Shown: positions 35,721-52,451, counted from the first letter of the stretch. The stretch: 64,000 nucleotides of DNA from Vigna angularis (GCF_016808095.1 NC_068977.1:3098479-3162478); one strand, 5' to 3'. Made by a program: numbers and translations. Notes: generated by a model from the letters alone, not told the origin.

Positions 35721-37739
35721 GTAATAATAATAATAATGATAATATTCTAGCCTAAAAAAAATTCAATCAGATATTTTTATAACTTTTTAAAAAACTATTA
35801 TTAAAATCAATAAATTTATTATAGTATATAATGGTGGAAAACACTTATTGTGTTGCGCATACTTTTATAAGTTATTATTTTTAATTTAATGAATTTAATT
35901 TTGTATATTTCATAATAATTTTATTAGATATTGATATATATTAACTTTTAAATTTCAGAGAGATGTATAAAATTAAAATAATGTAAAATGACAATTAAAA
36001 TTAGATAGAATAAAATTTAAAATATGCAAATCGTTTTACCTTAACATATAAAATTGTTTATAAAAATTTTTAATTCGAAGGTATTATAGTTATTTTATTT
36101 TTAAATAAATAAAGATGTCTTTTAAAAAATTATAGTTTTTTCTACATTATAACAATTAGATCAAATCGATCAATCATATTGAAAGGTTTATCAAATCAGA
36201 AATCAATCAACCACATAAATAATAGATTAATAAGAACCGCGTAATTTAATCAAAGAAACTTATTAAAAGAAACAAGTGACAAAAATCAGTTTAGAATAGG
36301 CAATAAAATATCTTAATAAAAATCACTAAGTTTTCTTAAAATATTAAAATAAACCTAAAACATTTCTCATCTTTTTACTTCAAACATGAATGTATTATTA
36401 ATAAATATTGATGTATACACTTTAAACTTTAACTTCTTATAAAAATACGATAACTTATATATCATATTTCATTGGAAAAACCTATAAAATTAGTTTTTCT
36501 TCTTCTTAGAGTTATGAAATTATGATTTTCTAATATTACTGTGTATGTTATTGGTTATTATAACTACTTTATTAACACTCCCTTTAATTATAGTTGAATT
36601 TTTAAATCTTAAACCAATATTACCATGTTTATTAGGCATATAAATTTTAAAATGTTAATATATATTGATCATTTTTGCAAGTTGAAAGTTGAAAATCTAT
36701 TATGAATTAATCCCATCCTCACATTTTGTCCACATTTGAAGCTTAACACCATTCACCCATTATCTCATAATTCCCTCTTTTCATATCCAACAAGATCTTT
36801 TATGTGTTCCCGTTCTCATACATCACCATCACCATGTCATATAATCACACACTATTTTCATTCATAGAAAAATAAAAATTAAACCAATATATTAATTCTC
36901 TTAAAGATCAAATTTAAATCTTGAATACATTCTTCCCATGTTGATAATTTAAAAATCCATTTAAATCTATTTTAAAAAAAATTAAACCTAAAATACTAAT
37001 GCTCTAAAAGATCAAAGTTAAAATTAAAAAAAAAAAATATAAAACTTTCAACATAGTTCCTACAATGAATTAGTTTCTTGTCTTCCATGAATACAATAAT
37101 AGCTTTTATCATTTACAAATTAGCACAATCAATCTAAAATACCATTTCGTTTTATAAAATTGTTTCTAATAAAAAAAGCTTACAATATTAAAAAGAATTA
37201 AAAATAAATATAATCTATTTTTCTCACACTTTTTTTCATGGCCCAAGGCCCATTTGATGAACTGAGCTTTCTTATTTATTTACACTTCCCAAAAAAACGA
37301 AATTGAGATTTGTTTTTTTGTAGTGTGGATTTTATGTTGCGGGCTCTTTAAGAAAGTGACCATACTTCACAATATTCAATGGCTGTTATTTTATGAGTTG
37401 CTTTGTTTATTTTGTGTATAATTTCATTTGTGGCTTATGGCAAATCTCAATATGTCTAATTATTGGTTTCTTTTTTCCTTGTTTTTTGGTTTATGCAAAC
37501 GTGTTCATTTTGATTTATGTGTCTTTCATTTTCTTGAGAGATTATCACTACAATGTTCTATCATGTCACACCATTCTTTTGCTGTGCATGTGTGTTAGGG
37601 TTTAAGGATTAAGTTTAAACTAATTCTTTTTTATTTGGTCTAAAATTAGTTTTTTTTAAAGTTAACTTATTATAAGTAATATGTGTTTTGATTTGTTGAA
37701 GTAACATTATTTATGATCAATTATAACCTCTTATTTTAA
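34691..37739. other. Intergenic AT-rich DNA
   Basis: No supported genes. The frame at 37393-37605 (plus) is rich in Phe/Ile/Val and AT-driven, without family resemblance. An (AAT)n tract is listed separately. Confidence 0.55.
35680..35745. repeat. (AAT)n microsatellite
   Basis: About 60 bp of TAA repeats with two interruptions. Confidence 0.95.
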
Positions 37740-38895
37740 TTGTGTTTAATTATTAAAAGAAACATCACATATCTAATATTTAAAAACAAATGACTCACAA
37801 ATATGTCCACACATAATGCTATTATAGTTATCTCAAATATAACTATAATACTAAAAATATATACAATGATCTTATACAACTCAGATATTATTATACTGAT
37901 TCAAAAACATAATAAGGTTTCAAAAGAAAACATAAACATGACCTGATCATTCTAACTCTACACTATTGCACCACACTCGTTCTAGATCCACTTGCTCATA
38001 CTATTAAGGTGATAATTACAAACAAAAAAAATACATAAACAAATAAGAACAAAAGAAAGGGTAAGCTAATAAACAAAAAAAAAAACAATCATACAACATG
38101 TATAGAGATATTAATACATATAAATCATTCATATCAACACCCATAACACATACAAATACTCATAATAGACTCGACCATCCAGATACATATATTTGTATCA
38201 AACTCTGGTGAGTTATGCACTTGTGGTGACCTTTATTGCTCCATATAGGTTTTGTCAATGGGTTTCACCCTACCACACACAAGGTTAGTCCGTTAACATC
38301 TTTGACCAAGGTAAAGCCCCTACACTAGGACATTCTACTTCTCTCACTACATACCCACCATTCTCTACTTGAGATCAGATGGTTATTAAAGGGACAATAT
38401 AACTCCCAATACGGAGTCTATATATTAATATATATACTACTGAAATTACCACAAGAGACTTCTTATTGAAATTTTTTCCACAACATTTACCATACATATT
38501 CACAACAATGTTGTCACTTCCATAAAAACATCATAATACATCTACATAAAATCATAGTAAATCTATTTCAAACAAGTCAAAGCATAAGAAAATTACAAAA
38601 TATACACTTAATATCATTTTGCCTCCACTCAATGTTGTATCAGATATTAACAAATTAAATTCTATGATTTGGGACTTGCTCAAATGATCAAATTGGTATT
38701 CCCTACTTAGTACTTTGGTTAAAAACAACTTTTAACCCAAAGAACATATCAACTTGCTCAATTGATTAAATCCCAAGTTCCTCAATCAACATAAACTCAA
38801 CCAATATAAACTAGATGACAAACATCCAAATTTAATAGATCAAATCTCGTTATACAACTCAATCATGCAATCACAAATTTAAAGATATCTTTAAT
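37740..38895 (-). mobile_element. Diverged gypsy-type LTR fragment, copy B (inverted)
   Basis: The reverse complement aligns colinearly with copy A. For example, accaaagtactaagtaggga-ataccaatttg matches 24611-24640, and gtttgtaattatcaccttaa matches about 25587. It lacks the 'ttgagcg' block present in copy A and in the copy at 41226. Copies A and B lie about 13 kb apart in opposite orientation. Confidence 0.55.
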
Positions 38896-41225
38896 TCACA
38901 TGTCTTGGCAAATTTATTTTCTTTAATTTTATTTTTTGATATAGTTTTTTGTTGTAAATTTACTTGTTAGGTTTAGAGTTCACACAAATGAGAGTTGAAT
39001 TGAAATTGGAATATTAATGTGGAGACTAAAATCATAAAAAGTAATTATAAATGTCAAAATCGCAAAAAAAAAATTAAAGAAAAACAAAGATACAGTTTAC
39101 ATTATTATTTCATAGAATCAAGAAATTGTATTTTAAAAAAACATAATTTTTTAACTTTAAATTCTTCAGGAATATGCCATCAAGTAGGATTATAAATATG
39201 GTGTATGTACAAGAAGTAAGAACAAAATAAAATACGAATATTCTTTCCACATAAAGTATCTTCTTTATCTTACGATGATACTTTTTATATATATTAAGAA
39301 TTATTAATTATTAAAATGCCCTTTTTCTAATACTCTACTCTAATTAAAAATCACAAATTGAAGACAAGAGTATAGTTGAAATAAAAAATTATAATAGTAT
39401 CCTTGCGAAAGCAAACTTTATTTTTTTTTTCTCAGCCGTTTTTTATGGGAAATGAGTTGTTTGCAAAAGCATTTTTTTTTTAATTTAGTCATTTTCATGA
39501 CTTTTAAAATTTATAACTTATTGTTTTTTTCAAGATTTATTGTCACTATTTTTTTTTTCAAACAAAATAATTATTTTAAAAACATTTTTAAGTAGCTTAC
39601 CTAAACAAATAATAGTTATGGCTATAAAACAATTATAAATCAGTGAAACCAAACACTTATATATTGAGTGAAAGTTTAAAAATAATAAAGTATATGAGCA
39701 AACTTTGAATTATGGAAAAATTGCTTGAACATTTAACTTTAACCATCATTTGAATTTTAAAGTCAACAAAGAAAATGATGAGATGGAACTTTATTAAACT
39801 TTGACATAACTAATAATTTTTTGAGGTTCATTATTAAGCTTCTCAGTTAAGTTTTTATGTGTTCATAATTGGATTCAGGTTTCATGATTTCAAAACTTTT
39901 TAATTATTTAAATGAGAATATATGAATAAATAGGTCTTGACTCTTGAATTTCTCTGAACATTATTAATTTGTATACCACTCTACATTTTTTCAATTGTTG
40001 AATATTTAGAAAATTTATTTCTATTTATTTATATCCATTTCAAAAGATAAGATAGCGTTAATTTTTCTTTTACTAATTACTATTTATTTTCATCGAATAC
40101 TTAATTAGTTTAGTTATGTATGCATCTATTTATTTATTGTGGGTTAAAAAAATAAAATTTATAACTATTTTATTATGATTATTTTTTAGTTACTATGTAA
40201 CAATCTTAAAAGGGCAATAAAAATGAATGGCATTAGAAAAGGAACTGGAGAATTTTTTTAATATAATATTAAATTAAAAAATATTTATTTTTAGTTAGAA
40301 AACAATATGAGGTAGGTCATGCATAAATTAAAATACAACTTTTAAAAAAATTACATGAAAGAGATTATTTGTGTCATTTTTCAAAATTTTAATTCATTCT
40401 AAATTATATTGAACTTGAGTCATGAATTATTTCAATTTATTTTAAAAGAAAATTAAAAATTATTACTAATTAAAGTTGTATTTGACGCACAATTTCTCCT
40501 CTTACACTAAAGTAATGTAAGACCAACACAATCTCACGTAAAGAAGTCTAAAATCATATTATTTGTACATACTTCTTTGAACACAATGTATATCAACAAA
40601 ATTTAAAACCTTTATATAAATTTAAGTGTAAAATAACTTTGTTTTAATGAGAAAATTGAAAATATAAATTTTAATAAATGTTTATTTCAAAATCCATGTA
40701 TTATAAGATAATAATTTCAAAAATTGTTTAATTACTGTAACATCTCAATTTTAGTAATTTACAATCGATAAAATATAAAATACGACATTATTATAAGATT
40801 GATAAACAAAGTTGATTGTCTCAACATATAAATATATATATATATATATATAGTTATAAAAAATAACCGTAACAATATAATATATCTAAAACTTAAGAGA
40901 TCCATTATACTTATATCATCATCATCATCTTCCATTATACCTCCACCCTTCTCTATTTGAGAGATCATATTGGATCTATCAAGGAAGAGGTTCTTTGTTG
41001 GTTACACAAAGACCAATAACATTAGAGCTAACTATACAAGGGATCGACATCACTCTTTATCCAAAACCTTAAGACAATGGGTTAATGGGTCTTTCACCTT
41101 TATATACTACTCTACTTTCTCATTTCTATCCAATGTGGGACTTGGACTCACACTTGGATTAAACATTGCATTCTATCTCAAACAGCTAAAGAAGAAGAAT
41201 ATTTCAAACATATACATTAGAGCTT
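38896..41225. other. Intergenic AT-rich DNA, partly repeat-derived
   Basis: No supported gene. The part 40960-41225, read on the minus strand, carries a TATA-like block (gtatataaaggtgaaagacc) and directly adjoins copy C, so it probably belongs to the same retroelement sequence. Confidence 0.45.
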
Positions 41226-41765
41226 AGGGGTGGTGCCCAGTGCTAGACTTCTCACAAAATGTGACGTTTAGCGCCAATCATGACGTTTAGTGCCAGTCTT
41301 CTCACAAAACTTTACGCTCAACGATACACTTATATCCCCCAAAGTCTTGGAACTAAATTGTTCCAGACTTGGAGTGTAAGATGATGCTTAACAGTATCAT
41401 GCTATCACTTAACGCCAAAGCATTCGCAGAACTAGACGCTTAGTGTCACCCTAGCACCGCTCACCACTATCCCATTCGCAAAATAGGACGCTCAACGTTA
41501 TCTTGGTGCCGCTCAGCGCTATATCAGATATCAGACATATATTTTGTACTTTTTAAGAGAACTTATACTTGTTCAATTGATCAAATGAGTACTCTTTTCT
41601 AAATGAATTAGTTCAAAATAGTTTTAAATATGAAAATCAAATTCAAATCATCAACTTACATGAACGGAGAAACAAATCAATTTAAATTGAAGAACTCATC
41701 TCAAAGATCAATCCTACATCTTGATTCTTCAATCAAACTAACAAATAATAAGACCTCTTAGAACG
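41226..41765 (-). mobile_element. Diverged gypsy-type LTR fragment, copy C
   Basis: The reverse complement contains repeated gttgagcg/gctgagcg motifs and the segment catttgatcaattgaacaag, matching 24530-25010 of copy A in order. No coding sequence. Confidence 0.45.
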
Positions 41766-43559
41766 AAGAAAAGTGAAAGAAATAAAATATATTCAAAACA
41801 CACAAATTAAGAAAAATAAGTGAAAATCCTAAATTCGTAAAATCAAAGTCAAATCAAAATCAGAAAAGAAAAAAACACACAAACATACAAAATAAATATA
41901 AGCTCAAATATATAACTACTAAATCTCAGTAAAAGAAGTAAAAAACATACAAAACAAAAAAAACAGTTGAAAATATATAACTACCGAATATCAAGAAAAT
42001 TGAAAGAAAAAAAAGAACAAAATCATGGAAAACATAGAGTGAAGAGAAATGAAAAAATAGGGTTTAGGTAGGAGGGAAATGAGAGGAGAATTTTGAAATT
42101 TGAAAAATGGTAAGATTATGAGGGGGTGTTTACTTAAATTGGTAAAAAAATAAAATAACTTTTTTTTGGTTCTTTTCAGTGTGTTGTTCAAAATGCCCTA
42201 TGTGGCTTGGTTTTTCTATTTGTGTCTACTCTATTGATTTTTTTGTATATATAGATTTGAGATTTAAACTTGTAAAAGGAAAATATGTTATTAATTAACA
42301 TTCTTTTAAAATAATTTTCATAATTTTATATGTTTATTGAGTCAAAGTTGAGGAATGACATAAGAAGAGAGGAGTTATAGCAACACAAGGGTGGTAGAGA
42401 CTACATCAGAATCCTGACTCCTTGCTAGACAAGACTTTGAAGGCAAGATATTTCACCATGAATCATTAGTTACATGATAAAGAGGGACAAACCCTCCTGG
42501 CTAAACTTGGTGGAGAGCATAAAAGCAGCAAAATGGGTTCTAGAAGATTTTTTTATTTTATTTGGATGAATCACCACCAAAACAGCCATAGATCATACAG
42601 ACCTTTGGAGAGGCTGCAAAACTGTCAGGTTATGGCTTAGACCCTACTTTTTAGCTTTTTGTTTTTGTCTCTTTCTTATTGTATCTCATGAAAAAATGTG
42701 TCAAAACTTTATGGATGGCTTAGTTACATGTCAATAAATAGTTTAACTTGTTCAAAACTTTAGGAGACATTATATCTAAACAACAAAGTTGCATATTTTT
42801 GTATAAGTGAAAGGGATAAGTGTTTGATAAGAATAAAAAATGAATGTTTTCATCTACAAGAATTGAAGAAGACAGAGTCAAATGTTTCTTTCACAGTAAT
42901 TAACTGTTTTCACAGCCTCTCTGTTCTAATTATATGAAGTTTCAAATTATGCAGCTTTTCTCAACAGATATGAATAGAGGGTAGGAAAAATAAAAGAAAA
43001 AAATTGAGAGACTGTTATCATTAATATTCTTATTCTGATTTCAGACTTTTCAGTTGGGTACTGTACTGCCACTAGGCACTTTTGCAAGGAACGAGATTCT
43101 TTCTTTCTTGTTATTTGGAAAACCCATTAAGTTTAAAATATCTTAAACCAATTCATAGGGATTTGAGATAATGCACTTTTATTATTGGTTAAGAAAGTGG
43201 TAATGAAAGTAGTTATGTAAGAAAAGGATAAGATTGTGTTTCAGATCAAAACACAACTAGTAGTTATGAAAGTGTTTGATGTTTTTCGATTTTTGTGTTT
43301 AGATAGTTTTCATAAAATCCTGAATTCAAACATGTATACAACAAAATATATTTAGTAAACGAACAATTTGTGTTCATTTACTGATGAGATTATAGTAACA
43401 ACCTAAAGGGATAAGGATGATGTGAAGAAGAGGCCAGGAAACTGGATCAATCCAAACATTATAGCAGCAGTAAAACACATCCTTGATCATTTAGAACAAA
43501 TAATGACAAAAATATTAATAATGAAACAAAATTTGTAGCTGTTTTCTTAGAACATAGGC
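41766..43559. other. Intergenic spacer and 3' flank of the DUF761-like gene
   Basis: AT-rich, without a supported gene. The part 43060-43559 lies directly downstream of the minus-strand gene and probably holds its 3' untranslated region. Parts of 42442-43559 are duplicated at 55.9-56.3 kb. Confidence 0.55.
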
Positions 43560-44111
43560 TCAACAGCAGGACACTTCAATCTTGTGGAGTCTGAAACTTT
43601 CAGCTTGTTTGACATCAGAGATCAAGTGCTGCCTAAACATGGTAATGAAAGCTTCCACTCTCTCATTCAACTCCTCCTTGGACAGCACTGGAACATGCTC
43701 CTCTTCCTCCTCATCTTCCTCATCTTCTTCTGCAACTTCATTCTCAGCATCAACATAAGTATCAGTATTACTACCAGTACTAGTACTACTACTACTCCAA
43801 CTTTGCTTTATGTAGCAATCTTTTCCTTCTTCAGTTTCTTGAGAACCCCCACTTGGTTTCTTTTTCTCTTTGTTGTCACTCTTCACTTGTTCAACACTGC
43901 TTTCAGTTTCTGAACTGTGATCTAAGTTGGTTGGCCTCAGAGACATGAAAAGAATTGCTAAAAGAATGACGTTGAGGATGAGGAACACCCAAGCACGCCA
44001 TTGCTCAACTAGAAAGTGTTTTAGACACACCATTAGGAGAAATGTACCTGCTGTGAACACTATGGTGTGTATGCTATCCTCCTTGTTGTTGGTTTCTCTC
44101 TTCATCTCCAT
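43560..44111 (-). CDS. Small two-helix membrane protein with DUF761-like C-terminus
   Basis: Intronless, 183 residues. Two hydrophobic segments near the N-terminus (about 14-34 and 38-58) predict a membrane hairpin. A charged Ser/Lys/Glu-rich middle follows, with a Ser/Thr run (about 110-120) and an acidic run (about 128-142). The C-terminus has ELNERVEAFITMFRQHLI, the pattern seen at the end of plant DUF761 (cotton-fibre-type) and DUF4408 proteins, then ends in Cys-Cys. Biochemical function is unknown; family members are stress- or growth-related in some plants. The start at 44111 (MEMKRETNNKED) was preferred over an in-frame ATG at 44345 because the extra 78 residues are His/Ser-rich, look like leader sequence and would precede a normal family N-terminus. 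A truncated copy of the gene's 3' end lies 12.7 kb to the right. Confidence 0.75.
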   Translation of the reverse strand: MEMKRETNNKEDSIHTIVFTAGTFLLMVCLKHFLVEQWRAWVFLILNVILLAILFMSLRPTNLDHSSETESSVEQVKSDNKEKKKPSGGSQETEEGKDCYIKQSWSSSSTSTGSNTDTYVDAENEVAEEDEEDEEEEEHVPVLSKEELNERVEAFITMFRQHLISDVKQAESFRLHKIEVSCC

Positions 44112-47226
<3,115 letters not shown>

Positions 47227-47246
47227 CAATCATCTCTTTAAAATAC

Positions 47247-48556
47247 TCACAGGCGGCAATCTTGCTTAAGAAAACCATTAATGATCATGACAAAGGTGTC
47301 AATGCCCAAGACCGGTCCCGATGCTGTAGAAACCACCAATTCACACTCTAGATCACGTATAGGAAATCTGAGTCTTTCCGAACATGCTAGGGATATAAAA
47401 GAGTGTGTGACTCCAAAATCAAACAAAACACATACAAAATTTCCTAGCAACAAACAGGTGTGTAAGATTAATTTACCTGGTTTGGTAGCCTCCTCCACAG
47501 ACTCTTTCTATTTCCCGAGGTTTTATTTCAACAGAATCATATTGTTGTGGTTCACCCACTTTCTTCTTCTTGGGATAAACATTGGCAAAGTGTCCCGGCT
47601 CGTTGCAAATGAAGCATCTCTTCACTTTAGCTTTTTTCTCCAATAAGTTTAGGGCATTCGCATAGGAAATGTGTCCCACCAAACTCAAAACACTTCAATG
47701 TTCCTCAATAGGATAGTTGTAGTTTATCATATGGCTTTTTGTGGAATTTCATTGATGATTCGCCTTTCAAAGGTCTAAAAACCCTATTCGGATCAACCTT
47801 TAACAACTATACCATTTTGGCCCTTTTTACTAACGCTGGAAACTCCTGTATTTCTAATGGCATAAATACATTTTTCAGCTCATGTCTTAGCCCTCCCTCA
47901 AATTTTTGGCATCTCTTTTCTTTCGTAATATTCTAGGTATAAAACCTCAAGAGATAGTTAACTTTTACCACATATTCTTGTACTGATAACCTTCTTTGTT
48001 GTAAGGTCAAAGATTTTGCCTTCCTTGTGAATTTTGCATTATTTGGAAAATATTTTTCCAAGAACATTGTCTTAAATTTTTCCCAATTCACAACCTCACA
48101 ACAAACCATCATCAACTTTTACATATTATCCCACCAATATTCGACCTCACCCACCAATAGAAACGTTGCATAGGTTAATTTATGTTCTTTTGAGCAAGTC
48201 ATCACCCGAAAAATCTTCTCATTCTACCTTAGCCACGAGTCGGCCTCGTCAGGGGTAGCCTCTCCATTAAACTTAGTAGGGTCATGTTTTAGGAAATCAT
48301 TCAAGCTAGAATAATTTTGAGATACTTGATCAACTTGTTGTTGTTGCATCTTGTTGACTATTCGTTCCAGGGTTCGAGCGATTTGTCCGTAGAAAAACAT
48401 AATACATTTTAGCATATCATACATAACATTAATTTCTTCAAAAGAGACTAAATAGCAATTCACACCATAAACATAATAAAGCATAAAGTTTTACTAAGAA
48501 TAACGAGTTCATTCCCTACAACCCCAAAAGGATTTCGAAAACTTGCTCTGATACCA
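47247..48556 (-). pseudogene. Ty3/gypsy gag-protease relic
   Basis: Minus-strand pieces occur in element order. A primer-binding site TGGTATCAGAGC lies at 48556-48545. A gag N-terminal piece (48484-48224) contains NDFLKHDPTKFNGEATPDEA, and a retrotransposon gag core piece (48115-47933) contains WEKFKTMFLEKYFP. A zinc knuckle CFICNEPGHFANVYP (47688-47473) has Tyr in place of the last Cys. A retropepsin-like piece (47498-47247) has VLFDFGVTHSFIS where active enzymes have DSGATHSF. Stops and frame changes separate the pieces, and reverse transcriptase and integrase are absent. Confidence 0.85.
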
Positions 48557-48982
48557 CAACCCCATAACATATCATCCTCTGACTCCTTTCAAAGTCATCC
48601 TTTTTGTTTCCATAATCCTTACAAGTATACTATGCTTACTCCCGAAACCTTACGGTCAAACCGATCTCTGCCTGCTTCCTTAAGCCTTACAAGTATACTA
48701 TACTTTACTCTCTGAAGTCTTATGGTCAGACCACTCTCTGCCTACTTTCAAAAGCCTCCTAAGTAACTCTGCTTAAACTCAAAGCCTTATCGTGGAAACC
48801 AAATGCACTACTCTGGATGTACAATTACGTTAATAAAGACTTATACATCATTTCATAGCTAACAATTCATCATATTCACTCAGCATTACACAAAATCAAT
48901 GAATCATATCATCTCATCCACCTATCTCAATCATATTCATTCATTAATCATAAATTGGTAATAACCTATTTCTACCACGCAA
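48557..48982 (-). mobile_element. 5' LTR remnant of the minus-strand gypsy element
   Basis: It lies directly upstream of the primer-binding site on the minus strand and ends where another LTR (TGTGAGAACC) begins at 48984. It includes a tandem duplication of 68-bp units starting ccttacaagtatactat at 48617 and 48685. The expected TG...CA ends are not both clear, so the bounds are set by its neighbours. Confidence 0.5.
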
Positions 48983-48983
48983 A

Positions 48984-51420
48984 TGTGAGAACCTAGAAAA
49001 TAGAGTATTAGAGCTAATAGGTGTTTTAAAATAATGAGACCGAGTATTTTAAAATTAAAATAACTCGTTTATATAAATAGAATTTCTTAAACTCGTTTCA
49101 TTACTTAAAAAGCAAATCATCTTCAAAAGTCCTAAGTGAGATTATATATGGAAGTTAAACAGAGAAAGTGGGTTAGTGGATGAAAAAACAAACTGAGCTA
49201 TGATTTCAAGTGGTAATGTTGATCTTGAGGTAAGGAAGTGTTAACAAATGGTGAGAACAAAGAGGAGATTCAAGCTTTTGGTTTGGTAAGAATTAAGTAA
49301 GAGTTAGTCAAAAAGTATGAAGATTGCGGTCTGAAGTGAATGTGGTAAGGAGAATTCATTAGTATAGTTAAACTACTATATCTAATGGGTTTCTCAAAAT
49401 GGTTGAGAAAGGACGGCTTGGAAAATCCTAGTTTCAGATGTATCATAAAAGGATTATGTATTAATCAAGCTAGTGATTTCAAGTCAAGAATGATGCAGAT
49501 CTAAGCACGATTACAAGTTAGTGGGTCAAGAAAAGAAAGTAGTTCAGGTTGGCACGTTGAAGAAGTGAAGATGGAAAGCACAAGTTAGTTTTGTCGCTGT
49601 AAAATATTACTTTGGCAATGTGATATCATTGTTGGAAACTATATAGCTCAAGAGTGGATATCAGTAAAGCAATGTGAAGTCATCAAAATGGTTGGGTTTA
49701 AGAGTGATCAAGAGTGTTAATGGTTGGTAGTAATATCAGAAGACATGAGTGATCAAGTCAATTATATAGTGCTTCATAGCGAAAGCAAGAGAAGGTGCAG
49801 TGATATCAGTCAGGTGTGATCTGAAGTCAAGGCTAGCTAAAGTTTTAGAAGGAATTTACAAGAGGTGGTAGAAGTCAAATGAGTGGTCATTTTGGTTTAA
49901 CAAATACAGATTGGTTGATCATGTGAAAGAATGATTCTTAAAAGCTGAGATTTAAAGGTTGAGAATTTGTTTTGAGAGTAATGGCTAAATCAATCCGCAC
50001 TATCAAACACAAGAGCATTTTAGCATAAAGACAAGGTTTTTCATCTCCTTAAAGTTATTAAGGAGTAGTATCTTTGTCAAATAGGTGGTTGTGATAAAAA
50101 AAATGTGAGGAAAGTAGGTTTTTCTTTTTATCTGATAAGTGAATTTTCGAGGACGAAAACTTTTGTTGTTGGGGAGAATGTGAGAACCTAAAAAGAAGAG
50201 TATTAGAGCTGATAGGTGTTTTAAAATAATAAAATCGAGTATTTTAAAATTACAATAACTCTTTTATATAAATAAAATTTCTTAAACTCGTCTCATTACT
50301 TAAAACACAAACCATCTCTCTAAAACTATTCCTCTTAGTTTTCTCTCCCTTCTCTCTAAGAAATCTCACTCCTCGGTCATCTGTTTGACAATCAGAAAGT
50401 TCCTATGAGATCACAGCTGAGTGATCTCCATATCTAACCGATTAGTTCTTCGTTTAGAGCAAGTAAGTTTCTACCTCTTTTTCCTTTTGTTCTCTGTCTA
50501 TGATCATGCTTAAAAATCCCTTCGCATGTGTCATTTGTACTCTATTCTTGATTCTTGTAAATTTGTGGTCCTAAGGACTCACTCCGATCACGATTTGGTG
50601 ATTTATAGGTGTTTGTAGAGTTCCTTGAGTCAGAAGCAAGAGTTTTGGCGTTCTTAGAGTTCGGTGACGTCGGTGTAAGGTAAGGGAAGCTAATGTTATT
50701 TTCTAATTTAATTATTAATTATAAAATGATATTTGGAAGTATTTGAAATTGATGCATGTTGGGGATTGTGTTGAAAATGATGGTTATTGGTTAAATGATG
50801 TTGTGTAATTTGTTGAGTATGTGTGAAATTGATTGGTTGTCATGAATGACGTGGTTGTGATGTTGTATTGATGATTGGAATTAGCTGAAATGCTTAAAGG
50901 GTGGTGAGTATCAAAGTAAGTGGTTTGGTATTTGAAATAAAGGTCTTCATAGGCAAAATTGTAAGATAATGGTTAGAGTGAGTAATATGATATTTCAGGT
51001 CTGTTTTCATGTCAATTAAAACTTATTGGAGCTTAGAAATAGATTAAATTTGGGTTACAAACTGATGTTAGTTGGTAGGGTGAAGTTTAGGAGGTTTTAT
51101 GCTCAATTTTAGAGGTTTTAATAGGTGAAAGTTTAAAGGAAGTAAGCCTGATGTAAAACAGAACTTTTAGGTCCATCCTTAGGTGATTTAAAATTGGTTT
51201 GAACTTTAAGAATGTTAGGAAAACTAATATAAGACTCTTTAGTAGTTGATATATTGAATTCGGCTTGAATTGGGACTAGTTTTATGGGTTTTGATGGGTG
51301 AGATTTGGAATTAGAAGGTCTGGGGTAAAAAGGATGATTTAGGGTCTATCACAGAGTCATTTATGACCTATTTGTACCTTTGGTTGATTGAAATTGGTGT
51401 TAGAAAGAGTAGAAAGGAAA
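48984..51420 (+). mobile_element. Internally deleted Ty3/gypsy element
   Basis: A 5' LTR piece (48984 to about 49125) starts tgtgagaacctagaaaatag and matches the 3' LTR starting at 50179 (tgtgagaacctaaaaagaag) over about 145 bp. Directly before the 3' LTR is tttcgaggacgaaaactttt followed by ggggagaa, the usual end of a gypsy internal region with its polypurine tract. Only about 1.05 kb separates the two LTR starts, so most of the LTR and all gag-pol coding sequence have been deleted. The right end is not sharp; a new LTR-like start (tgatgagtgcatatatatat) appears near 51422. Confidence 0.65.
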
Positions 51421-51421
51421 T

Positions 51422-52160
51422 TGATGAGTGCATATATATATGCCCACATTTTATATTTAATTTCAATATTTTAGTGAGATTCTTGTGCGTAAATGATTGA
51501 TTTAAAGTGAATTTGTGATGATTGGAATTGTCGGGTTTGAGAATTAAAGAGACGAAAAAAGTGAGTTTTAGCGCATAAATTATTCTTGTATGTTTTAATG
51601 TTTATTTGTGCAGCTGAAATTAAAGCTTTATTGGTCCTAAATTGCAAATCAAGGCCCAAAATTCTCAAAAGGAAATTAGTTTATTCAAGAAAAAGGGTTG
51701 AATGCACCCCTAATTTTACAAATAAACACTCATATTTCTGAAACAGGCCCAACATCTAAGCCCAACAGAAACCCTATTCTACTACACTCCTAAATTTCCT
51801 TACACGCACCCCTCCCAACTAAACTCCACCAGATTATGCCATGTGGCAGTGCTAAATTTTAAGTGTCACCCAACCACATGTTGCCACCTCATTTAGCTCT
51901 ACCACATCACTTGCCACGTCAGTTTTACCTCCTACCTCCAGAAACCCTAATTTCCCCTACATAGAAACCCTAGCCACCACCTAACCCTAGTTGTCGCTGT
52001 CAAGCGAAGGACTCGCCGGACCACTACCAGTCTTGCGCCGCCACCGCCAAACCCTCAATGTCGTTATTGTCGCCGTGAAACCAAATCAACATCGTCCTCT
52101 TCGCCCAACCTTATCGCGACACCATCATCCTCCACTACCTCGTGAGTTCTACACGGTACC
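51422..52160 (+). other. LTR-like start and GC-richer stretch of unknown origin
   Basis: It begins tgatgagtgcatatatatat, an opening seen in some plant gypsy LTRs. The part 51930-52140 is rich in ccaccaccgcc-type sequence and resembles a captured gene leader, without a sustained ORF. No function can be assigned. Confidence 0.35.
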
Positions 52161-52451
52161 TGTTGGTTAGTTTAGGAGATATTTATTTTATGTTAGTCTG
52201 TTCCAATTTGTTAAAATATGTTGGTTATCATTCAATCCTATTTTCTAGGATATGCAGATGAAATCTAGGCTAGTTAACCACTCACGTATCTTTAGCAAGT
52301 AAAATCATGGGTGGATATAGTCTTTTCAATTATTTATTTTTTGGTCAGTTATCTCTGTATTTTGGCTTTATAAGCCAACTTATGTTTTGTTAATTTAATA
52401 AGAATTTCTGTAGCACATACCTTCAGTGTGTATATTATTATGTGACTAACA
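52161..52451 (+). repeat. 5' LTR of a truncated copia element
   Basis: 291 bp, starting tgttggttag and ending gtgactaaca, so TG...CA with inverted ends. It is followed after two bases by the initiator-Met tRNA primer-binding site tggtatcagagc (52454-52465). Confidence 0.85.
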
